DNA from: Capsaspora owczarzaki ATCC 30864 | Taxonomy: Eukaryota; Opisthokonta; Filasterea | Length of the DNA: 64,000 nt | Direction of reading: 5' to 3' | NCBI RefSeq assembly: GCF_000151315.2 | Contig: NW_011887292.1 | Location: 1,307,735-1,371,734, forward strand | Part shown: positions 21,410 through 31,400 of the stretch, one piece after another | Layout: each line of letters opens with the position of its first letter | Position numbering within the stretch: position 1 is the stretch's first letter | Notes under the pieces: model-generated | Told to the model about the DNA's origin: nothing | The model's input: only the letters and a program-made list of their open reading frames with translations | Database searches by the model: none | Translations under genes and position numbers: made by a program

Positions 21410-22151
21410 GCCAAAAAAATGAAATCTTTTGCTTTGCGTGTGCAGCGCGCCGTTTCGTTCTCGAATACGTCACATATCGTCTCGTGCACTTTTGCTTGCT
21501 TGGTGCAAAAAAAGCCACGAACGGGCGACCTTTTTGATCGATCTCCGTCCCAATGCTCACCGTTTGATTTTTGATTTTTAATTTTTTTTTTTTGATTTGT
21601 TTTTGTTATTGAACCACACAGATGGAAAGCGCGTTTTCGGGATGTACGACCTGGCGCCATTCCCGGACGACGGATACAGCTGGACGCAGCAGGAAGCCAT
21701 GCGCGACGTCAAGATCAACGGCCAGCTGGCCATGAAGGTGTTTGAAACGAGCCACGGCGTCGACGACGCTGCACCGCACATTGAAGTGACGCGAAAGCGC
21801 TTTGCACTGCTGCCACCTGGCGGGCTGACGATGGAGATGCTGCAGCTGCCGTTGCTGCAGCTCGTGCACTACACGTACGTCTCGAAGGGCGGGGTTGATG
21901 CCGCGGCGATGCAGCGCTTGCAGGCCGTTCAGCAGCAGCAGCAGCTCTTGCAGCTCCAACAGCTCCAGCACCAAAAGGGCAGCGCGGCGCCACTCCCTGG
22001 CGCTGCTGGTGTGCAAATCCAGCAGCTCGGCTTAATTTATAACACGCTCAAGCAGGAAATTGCCAAGCAGCAAGCGGCGGGCAACACGCCCGATCCAGAG
22101 CTCCTCAGGCGTTTGGCAATGCTCGAGGCGCAGCTGACCCGCCACCAGCAA

Positions 22152-22213
<62 letters not shown>

Positions 22214-22340
22214 ACAGCAGCAGCAACAACAGCAGTCACAAACACCTGCACAACCATCACAACCGCAACAGCAGCGTGCGCAACAACCGTCTGCTGCAAT
22301 GCAGCTTCAGCTACACCAGCAACAATTACAGTTGTTGCAG

Positions 22341-22378
<38 letters not shown>

Positions 22379-23918
22379 ACAACAGCAACAGCAACAACAG
22401 CAACTCTTGCAGCAGCAGCAGCAGCTCATTCAACAAAAAGCGGCCATGCAGCGCGCCCAGCAAGCGCAAGCATCTCCCCAGCCACAAGCTGCTGCGCAGG
22501 CGCAACAACAGCAGCAGCAAGCGTTGCTCCAACAGGCGCGCAACCAAGCACAACTCCAGCAGCAGCTGCAATTACAGCAGCAGCTGCAACAAGGACTCCC
22601 GCCACAACAGCAGGAGCAATTGCTGAAGCACTTGCAATTGCAGCAGCAGCAACAGCAGCTCCAGCAACAACAGCAACAACAGCAACAACAACAACAACAA
22701 CAGCAACAACAGCAACAACAGCAAAAGGCAGCAGCAAGCCACTCGTCTCCAGCTCAACGGACTCCGGCGCAAGCGGCAACATCGCACTCGCAAGCTGGCC
22801 GATCTAGCGCAGCCAGTGGTCAGCCAGCCCCGGATCCGCGGTTGGTCGCTCAGCAACAACTCTTGCTCCGCGCTCCAGCATTGAACTTGCCCGAGCGGCC
22901 CACGCCACCGACGCGACCCCCAATGCCGCAAACCAAATTCACTCAGGAGCGATGGGACAGCGTCAGGAAGCAGCATCCCGAGGCCACTCCCCTCCAGCTG
23001 GAGGAGATTATTGCGAAAGAGTGGGCAGAACTTAGTGCAGAGGCTCGTAGTGTGCGAGAGCACGAGTGGGATCGCGCATTGGCTCAATACGATCTTGGCG
23101 TGGCCGAGCACGAAAACTCGGTTGCGTTTAAGAAATGGGCCACAGCCATGAAGGACGCCGAGCACCAAATCATCCAATGGAAGCGCTCCGTCCAGCTCCA
23201 GCTGCAGCAACAGGCAGCGCAACAGGCGGCAGGGCGCCCCACGCAAGTGGCTCCCGCCGTGGTTGTCGACGAGGAATCCGAGCCGTACTCGATTCGCCAG
23301 GTTGCCGCTTCGCGATACTACCGCAACCACGAACTGATGGCTGAAATTGTGGACACCATTCCGATGGACGAGTCTGAGGGTACGCGGATTGAGCGTTGGA
23401 ATTGGGAGTGGGTGTTTTTTTTTTTTGACTGACTTCTGTTTTGTTCTTTTCTCCTCTTCCCTCCTTTTGCCCGCAACTAGCCTCGTCGTTTTTAGCTTCC
23501 GGAGTTTCCCAGCACCAGTCCTTGTTTGATGAGGAGTGCCAGCAAATGGAGGAAGATGCGCAGGCCATGGAGTCGCGGGCAGCTGCCAGGTTGCAGCGGC
23601 AAGCGGATGATTCCGAAAATTTTCTGGCTTCGTTGCGCGAGATACGGCACGCTGGTTCCCTCGAGGTATGTTCTCGATGCTGTGCGCTGTTTGTCATCAC
23701 CAGCATTCACGAGTCTCTCACATCCATGATTTTTTTTCATCTCTGACAACACACAGGATCTGAACAGCATCTACCATAAACAAGCCACCGGCGATCTCCC
23801 CGCACCGCACGTCTGTGGGACGTGGCGTATGGTTCAGCTTGCCGACAACCCTGTTGAGCGCGATCACACTGCGGCATTGGTCGCAGGCTGCAGCAGCAAG
23901 CCCCATCTTGCCTTGTAG
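21180..23918 (+). CDS. Poly-Q protein with BAF57/SMARCE1-like HMG-box region (possible CG-1-like N-terminal domain)
   Basis: Exons 21180-21321, 21622-23379, 23481-23665, 23757-23918, 749 codons (748 aa). Residues from about 475 resemble SMARCE1 (BAF57): a proline-rich lead PERPTPPTRPPMP, an HMG-box-like helical unit (TQERWDSVRKQHPEATPLQL through AKEWAELSAEARSVREHEWD), then SRYYRNHELMAEIVDTIP, which parallels [20 protein letters not shown] of BAF57, and a coiled tail. BAF57 is a DNA-bending subunit of SWI/SNF remodellers. The middle, about 150-430, is nearly pure Gln. The first 140 residues are a separate globular unit with DDGYSW, KINGQLAMKVFE, RKRFALLP and LQLVHYTYV in the order seen in the CG-1 DNA-binding domain of CAMTA factors. 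That match is tentative. Confidence 0.72.
22147..22235 (+). repeat. CAG/CAA poly-glutamine coding repeat, tract 1
   Basis: About 30 consecutive Gln codons of mixed CAG and CAA inside the BAF57-like gene. Further tracts follow at about 22336-22411 and 22648-22724. Confidence 0.95.
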
Positions 23919-24060
23919 AGTGTGGCTTTTCGTTTGTGTCGATGTCGCTTTTCATGCTGCAACCTTCGTTTTGATAAATTGATTCTTAGCGTGTCTTTGG
24001 CTCTATTCATCTTGTGGTGGGTGAAAAACTCAAAATTGTCGGGAAAATCGTGTGCAGTCG

Positions 24061-24080
24061 TTTTTTTTTTTTTTTTTTTT
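24061..24080 (+). promoter_or_regulatory. T20 tract upstream of ISCA1-like start
   Basis: A pure T run 27 nt before the start codon on the coding strand, similar to those before CARM1 and the ALDH gene. Confidence 0.4.
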
Positions 24081-24107
24081 CTTAGCTTCGGAAAGCAGAA
24101 GAAAAAC

Positions 24108-25273
24108 ATGGCTTCGGCGGCTGTTCGTGTGGCCACATCTGCAGCAGCGCGGCGACCAACCAAGGCGCTGATGACAGTGGTAAGACGTGCGAAACACTGC
24201 CCACTATGACCACGAGCTGTCCTTTCGACCGATAAGGGCTGGACACACGGTCACGAACAAGTTGAAAACGGTGACCGACCGCGCGGAACAAAAAAAAAAA
24301 AAGAAAAAAAAAAAGTCGCCGGGTTGTCGTGTTCCACGTCTCTATCGATTAGACTCGGTGCTGAGCTCGATTGGTGGCCAGGAGTTGGGTGGGTCTGTTG
24401 TGGATTTGGGTGTAAGGCGTTGTGCTTGTACAGCCCCAGCGCAGGCGGTGAGCAGCACACGAGCCACCGCTTTTCGCACTCAAACAGAGCCAAGAAGCGA
24501 TCATGACCGTTTCCCCCCCCCCCTCGCTCAACTAACAAACCAACACGTCACGACGCTTGTTCTTTTGCTTGTGACTCTAACAGACAGCTGCAGCAGCGGC
24601 ACAATTGAAAGTGTTGCTGGCCGAGCAGCCCGGCTCGTATGGCATGCGCATTGGCGTCAAGAAGCGCGGATGCAGCGGCCTTTCCTATACACTCGATTTT
24701 GCAGACAAGAAGTTGCCTCTGGATGAGGAGGTCAAGGCCGAAGGTACGTTAGGACCCATTGAGATTTGAGATGCATCGCTCGTGCTTCTCCTCCTCCTCC
24801 TCCTCCTCCTCCAACTCACACAAGTACACTCGATTCCAGGATTGAACGTACTCATCGACTCCAAGGCGCTCTTCTCGCTGATCGGGACGGAAATGGATTA
24901 TGTATCCGACCGGTTGCGGTCTGAGTTTGTGTTTACCAATCCGAACGTCAAGTCCATGTGCGGGTGCGGCGAGTCCTTCAACGTGGTTGATACCGCTGCC
25001 GATAGCAACAGTGGGTACATTCCAACGCTTGCAAACACACCCAGTCCTGCTGCTGGACAAGTTGGCGCTGTCAAGGCACCTGTGTCCTCCTCCTCCTCCT
25101 CCTCGTCTTCGTCTTCGTCCGGTGCTGCAGTGTCTGCAACTCCAGCTGCCGCCAGCAACGGCAGTGTCAACACTGCAGTTCCAAACCGCTCCATCCATTC
25201 TCTAGCCAGACAACCACAGGCTTCCAAGCTCTTGTCCCCGTTGATTGCGCTCGCCACGAGTTTGCGGAGGTGA
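24108..25273 (+). CDS. ISCA1: A-type Fe-S cluster assembly protein, ISCA1-like (mitochondrial)
   Basis: Exons 24108-24179, 24584-24743, 24840-25273, 222 codons (221 aa). The first exon encodes a short basic Ala/Arg-rich leader (ASAAVRVATSAAARRPTKAL) fitting a mitochondrial presequence. The HesB/IscA fold follows: MRIGVKKRGCSGLSYTLDF (first Cys at about residue 54), LIDSKALFSLIGTEMDYV, and the C-terminal CGCGESF (about 117-120) that provides the other two ligands. ISCA1 acts with ISCA2 and IBA57 to build [4Fe-4S] clusters in mitochondria. ISCA1 normally ends within a few residues of CGCG; here about 100 Ser-rich residues are added, with no recognisable domain. The gene is convergent with ferrochelatase, whose stop lies 167 bp away. 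Confidence 0.92.
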
Positions 25274-25439
25274 CATGAGCGTTTTGTGTTTTGCGCGGCC
25301 AGTTTCTCAAAATTGTTTGAAGGAGATGTGTATTAATATCAGTGAAGAAAGAAGGTTTTGGTTGTGATTGTCGTTTCAGCAACAACAACAACAACAACTG
25401 ATGGGGGGGGGGGTTGAGGCAAACGCACTCAATACCATT

Positions 25440-27710
25440 TCAATGTTCAGCGCCAAAGAAGGTACGGGTGGTCTCACACTTGGGATTGGTGCACTTTGGG
25501 ACAACCGCATGCCAAGCTGCTTGCTGCAGGCCTTGCCGGTGGCTTCTGCTTGCTGGAGATGCTCGTGCACAATTGTAGCCATGGCTTTGATGAATAGGGG
25601 GTGGTTCGTTGAGGGATTCCGAGCGTTCGATTTGTTCGATTCCAACCTGCACAGATCCAAGTGAAGCAGAGAGCACACGGGTTAGAGGGGGCTCCAGTTG
25701 CAGAAAGAAGCAGAAGAACCAGAAAAGAGGAAAAAACAGACAAACAAACAAACAAACAAACAAACAAACAAACAAACAAACAAACAAACAAACAAACAAA
25801 CAAACAAACAAACAAACAAACAAACAAACAAACAAACAAACAAACAAACAAACAAACAAACAAACAAACAAACAAACAAACAAACAAACAAACAAACAAA
25901 CAAACAAACAAAAAACCCCGACGGCGGCGCGCCTCACCTCCTTTGCGAGAACGTCCGCATATTCATGATCCAACTCAAACAAGGTCTCGATGTGATCGGA
26001 AGTGAAGGCAATCGGAACCAAGAGGAGATTCTTGCGGCCATTGGCCGCAAAGCCGCGGATTGCCTCGTCGGTACGAGGGCCGAGCCAGTTCTGGGGACCA
26101 ACCTTGCTCTGCCACACAAGTTGGAACTGGTGGGAGTGGCCCAGTTCTTGCATGACGGCATGAACAGTGGCGGCCACTTGTGGAGGGTAAGCATCGCCAC
26201 GATTCACCACAGTCATTGGCAACGAGTGTGCGGAGAAGACCAAGACCACCTCCTTTCGCTTGGCTTCGGGGAAGCGCAGCAAGGCCTGGCGAATGTTGTG
26301 CACGACAGCCTAATGAGCAAGCACGGGGGAGGGCGGGGGGGGGAGTGGGAAGCTGTGAGTGTTGCCATTTCAGCAGATTTCTGATCGCTCAAAAACAAAA
26401 ACAAAACAAAAAACAACCACACAAGCAAAACAGCTTCTTACTTGGACAAACAGGGGATGCGTCGGCCAATGGTCAATCACAGACCATTGCATGTCTTTCA
26501 AGGGCGACGCCGAGCCGGCAGCAGAGATTTGGCGAGCGAGCTCGTTCAAGCTACTTCCCGTGGTCGAGCACGAGTACTGTGGATACTGGGTGAAGGCCAC
26601 CGCTCTTGTCACACCATCTGCGGCCATCTGCGCCAACGCGTCGTCCGTGAGGGGTCGCGCATACCGGAAGGCAATGTAAGGCTTGTGCGGTGCTGAATGG
26701 AGCCATCGGAACACACAGGAAAGGGCGCAACAACCGAAAAAAAAACAAACACTCAGCCACGCATACCATCAAATCATCCGAACAAAGAGCCAATACGGTT
26801 GCTTGTCTCTGACGCTTGCTTACCGGTGCTGGGAGAGATCTCGTCGAGCATCTTGGCCATGGCCTGCCCTTGCTTTTCAGTCCACGAACGAATGGGCGAC
26901 CCCCCGCCAATCTTGGCGTACTGCTGTTGGATGGTAGGTGTCCGTCGTCGTGCAATAAACCGTGCAGAATAGCTCTGCAGCGGCAGTGGAATAATGTCTC
27001 GGTCGGAGAACAGCCTGGCGATCGGATGGAACCATCAAAGGGGTCAGAGAATGCTCAAAGATGATACGGTGTCGATCTGCAAAACCATGACAAATTCAAC
27101 AAACCTCAAGAGAAAGTCGTGGACGTCTGCCTGTGTTGCGGGGCCGCCAAGATTCATCAGAACGATTGCAGTGGGCGGTTTGGTTGATCTGCAAAGAAAA
27201 AACAATGTTTCATCAAAGTGAATCGAGAGCAAACAACAATAGCTTGCTTGCTAGCTGCCCAGCCCAAGCACGATGCAGTACAGCACATCGCACATCGCAC
27301 AACGAAGCAGAAGCAAGAAGCGGGGGTTGAGAAAACTCCACTTCAGAGAGCGATCGCGCGCGAGGCGGTTGGGCACATCTGACCACGGACTTGACCCACG
27401 GGTAGACTTACACAGGAGTGACACGCAATCCATCAGTGGGAGCGGGAATGGCAGTGGCAGTGGTGGCCGATGGAGCAGGCGCAGAGTGCGAGGATCGTGA
27501 AACAGCAATCGCGCCGCTTTGGTGCTGCAGCAGCAACGGCTGTAGCGGCGACGATCGCGCGAGCTGCTGGGCAGCGCCCGAGAGTCCTGATTGCAACAAG
27601 CAACAACAGAGAAAGAGGCGCATGTTCGCCGTCAGTGTTTCAGCATTCACCGGCAGCAAAACAGGGGAAACAGACGGCCTCAAAGTACCAAATCGCAGGC
27701 GCGACAGCAT
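25440..27710 (-). CDS. FECH: Ferrochelatase (heme synthase), with a shifted segment in its last exon
   Basis: Exons (minus): 27710-27412, 27188-27105, 27014-26824, 26692-26442, 26309-25938, 25646-25440, 468 codons. The enzyme inserts Fe2+ into protoporphyrin IX at the mitochondrial inner membrane. The N-terminus [17 protein letters not shown] looks like a presequence. Motifs: [66 protein letters not shown] and [16 protein letters not shown] in family form. The last exon starts in frame ([13 protein letters not shown]). The family-like continuation ([24 protein letters not shown]) is then found in another frame, and the reading returns for [18 protein letters not shown]. The spliced frame stays open throughout, so about 35 residues differ from the family. 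One of the C-terminal [2Fe-2S] cysteines falls in that segment. This is either a sequence error or a genuine compensated change. Confidence 0.88.
25741..25911. repeat. (CAAA)n tetranucleotide array in last ferrochelatase intron
   Basis: About 43 perfect units. On the ferrochelatase coding strand it reads (TTTG)n and lies in the intron between exons 25938 and 25646, between donor and acceptor. Confidence 0.99.
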
Positions 27711-28480
27711 TGTTCAGACACAAAACGAGACTGAGCAAAGCAGCAAACGAGAGTGTATGAATTTGCTTGATGTGCTCAGAGCGATGAGCCATTTCTTCAG
27801 TACTGGTTGTTTCCGAGTTTGTGATCTCAACCTTGATGGTGGAAAATCAATCACTCTTTTTTTTTTCTTTTCTTTTTGTTCATTTTTTTGCTCACTGTTT
27901 GTATGTCACTGACACTAGCTTTTGATACCCCCAAATTTTTCAGTAGTTCTCTACATTTTTTTTTTTTTTTTTTTTTTTGGGTGGGGTGCGATTTGTCGTT
28001 CGCGCCTCCAGTCCCAAAGTCCAATTCGATCAACAGCACTTGCCCCCCCCCCTCTTGCTCATTGCTCTGCTCACTCTGAGCGTGGCAGCGGGCTGGCAGA
28101 ACAGCGACCTGCATTGACCGCTTTGCTGGTTGATCTCTCTTTCCCGTTCTTTTTCGTACGCTTCCGCCGTTCGCTCGTTCTTGCGGCAGGAGGGGCGCCT
28201 TTTGAAGCAAGGGCAGTCTCAGTCTTCCTCTTGTCGCTTTGGTCTTGCTGTTGCAGACGACACAAACACGCCCCTCAAAACAACGTTCAGCACGAAACCG
28301 AAACCATCACAAAAAAACAACAAAAACAAAACAAACAAGGAAAAAAAAAAAAAAAAAAAAAGCAATTCATCGCTCAATGCGTCGCTCAATGCATCGCTCA
28401 CATTTTGTATCTGCATGTTGAATTTGTCATTGTGCACTTTGACAGATAAAACAAAACTTTATCACCCGTTCCTCGAAACA
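27711..28480. promoter_or_regulatory. Divergent intergenic region (ferrochelatase / DOCK)
   Basis: 770 bp between outward-pointing start codons. It contains poly-T (about 27958-27978), a C-run, a poly-A tract (about 28341-28360) and a short tandem of CGCTCAATGC near 28370-28400. Small ORFs here are low-complexity and unconvincing. No RNA gene recognised. Confidence 0.5.
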
Positions 28481-31400
28481 ATGTCGCGTTGGGTCGCTGT
28501 GGAGAACAACGAGAAGTATGGCGTCGGTACGTTTGATCTTCACATACTGCTCGTTGTTGCCACATCCGATCATGGCCGCATCATCGTCTCACTCGCTGAT
28601 GCTTGTTTTTGTTCGTTGTCGTGATTTTTTTTGCAGCCATCTACAACTTCCAGGCGAATGGCCCTGCGCAGCTCTCGCTGGACGTCGGCCAGCCGGTGCA
28701 AATCTTCGAAAAGTGCGGCGCTTGGTACCGCGGCAGCTTTTACGGGTGCGAGCTGGGCGAGAAGTGCATCTTCCCGACGTCGTACATCCAGATCAAGGAG
28801 TGCGTCGTTGAGGTCGAGGACAACGGCTTTGGCGACGTCCAGTCCGTCATTGCGAAGGAGGATCCGCTCGCTCGCGAGGCTGCCGATGTTCTCCGCGTGT
28901 GGGGTACCCATCTCCCCACTCTCTTCTTGGTATGAGCCCGTCGGTTTGGAGCTTTGTTGTGTCGCATTCTGTTTGCACCACCTGAACCAATCACTCATTT
29001 TTTCTGGTTTGGTTCTTTTTTTTTTTTTTCCTGTTTTTTGTCCCCCTGTTTGTTCTTGTGAATTTGCTCGCTCGCCCTCCCCCCCCCTCTTCAGCAAAGG
29101 CAAACGGAAAACTTCTTTGCCCTCAAAAAGGCCATGCTCGACCTGCTGATTGCTCGCCGCCAGCTGCAATCGGGCACCCTGCCCCAGGACCAAATCCGCG
29201 ATATTCGCCTCAAGATGGGCCAGAAGATTGACTCTGGCAACCGTCGCCTCAACCTCGATCTGGTGCCGCGCTCGGCGACTGGCGAGGCTGTCGAGGCCGG
29301 AGACGACAAGACGAGTGTGGTCGAACTGTACCGCATGCATCGCCGCACGATGGAGTCGCTGGTCAACCAGAACGACATTCCGTGGACGTACGCTCTGCCA
29401 ACCCGCGGAGGCGGTCTTGCTTTTGGAGGCAACTTTGGTGGCCACGACGTGGGTGCCCCGCCCGGCTCGCCGCTTGCGTCCGGCTCGAGCTCAACCAGCA
29501 TGCCGCTCTCTGGCGCATCCAGTCCGTTCGGCACCCTGACGCCTACGGGCACCCTTGCCAACATGGGCTCTCCGATCAAGGATCCGGTGAGCTCCTTGTC
29601 CATGGGCGGTGGGTCGCCCGCCATCCCTGGCTCGCCTCTGGCGACTTCGCAGTCGCTGGCGGCAGGCAACTCGACCTCCCTCCTCCTTCCCCCGCGCCGC
29701 ACCGCCACCGTCCATCACCTGTTGTTTGAGCTCAAGAACTTTGTCTGCCCCGTCCTCGAGGAGACGGAGGTGTTCTTCTCGCTGTACAATGCCACGACCG
29801 GCTCCTTCCTGACCGAGGACTACTTTACGCGCCTGAACAAGTCTGGCATGCCCAACGACATCAACCTGATCAACAACATGAAGACGCTCTTCATGGACCT
29901 GAGCAACAAGGACTTGGACTCGACCGTCTACCTGGTGTGCCGCGTCCTGCGTGTCGGCAAGATGCTCGTCGACGACAAGGACTCCAAGAAGGGCAACCCG
30001 CTCAAGGTGCGTCGTCCGTACGGTGGCGCCGTCCTCGACATTACCGACATTCTCAATCGCCGCACCGCGGACGACGAGGACAAGGAGCACACGCTCATGG
30101 TCTACCAGTGCGCGGACAATGACTTTTCCAACCTGCACGACATGCTCATCCGTCGCTCGGGCAAGTTTGAGCTTATTCCCCGCGCGAAGGGCATCTATGT
30201 CACCATGAAGCTTCTCTCCGGTGAGATTGAGCAAGTGAAAAAGGACCAGGCCATCGCTTCCCGCGACTCTAGCCAGTTCACCAAGAAGCTGGGCTTCCCC
30301 GACGTCATCTACCCAGGTGATTTGCGCAACGATCTCTACGTGACGCTGGTGCACGGCGACTTCCAGCAGGGCCGCAAGTCTGCCCCCAAGAACGTCGAGG
30401 TGGCCATCAGCGTCCACCTGGACGGCGGCGAGATTCTTCGCAACTGCATTGCCGCTGGGTCGGGCGATCCGCTGATCAATGACGAGTTCCAGTCGGTTGT
30501 CTTTTACCACACCAACACGCCTCGCTGGAGCGAGACCATCCGTCTGCACGTGCCAATCGACCAGTTCAAGCGCGCCCACCTCAAGTTCTACTTCCGCCAC
30601 ATGTCGTCTGGCGAAACGAAGGATCGCAGCGAAAAGACGTTCGGCTTCTCGTGGCTGCCCTTGGTCTCGCTGGACCACACCACCATTGCCGATGGCCCGC
30701 ATGTGCTGGACATTTACAAGCACGAAAAGCGGCACGACGACGCCCGCATCTACCTCAAGGAGGATTCGCACACCAACAGCACCCCGAGCGCTCCCAGCAA
30801 CTCTGCCGACCCGAACGCGCTCGCCAAGTCTCCCAAGGAAACCTTCACCATCCGCACGCTCCTGTGCTCCACCAAGCTGACGCAGAACTCGGCTCTGCTC
30901 GCGCTGCTCAAGTGGCGTGACAACGAACCCGAGATTCTCAACACGCTCAAGCGCATCACGTTCGTTGGCGGTGACGAAATTGTCAAGTTCCTCCAGGACA
31001 TTTTCGACGCCCTGTTTGCCATTCTGGACAAGAGCCCCGAAAAGTACGGCCCGCTGGTCTTTGACGCGCTCGTCTTTATCATTGGCATCCTCGCCGACAA
31101 AAAGTACTCCAACTTCCATTCTGTGCTCGACGTCTACATCCAAAACCACTTTAGCGCAGCCATGGCCCACGTCACGCTGCTCAACTGTCTGGCGTCGATT
31201 CTGAAACGCGCCGACGATCCGCAGACAGGCCAGCAGCTCCGTGCGACAATGAAGGCGCTCGAGTACTTTTTGCGCTTCCTCATCCAGTCGCGTTTGCTGT
31301 ACTCGCGTGCGCACCACCAAAAGGGCGACAAGGAGTTTTTGCAAGAGCTGCGCCAGGTGATTGAGTACTTCAACCCGCTGATGAGCAAGAAGGCTCCCGA

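Noticed and set aside
22032-22299. Poly-Leu open frame opposite the poly-Q tract
   Set aside because: Antisense of CAG/CAA codons; the poly-Q reading links two conserved regions.
25682-25911. Long FVCL/TNKQ repeat open frames in the CAAA array
   Set aside because: Frames without stops produced by a tetranucleotide repeat; the array lies in an intron.
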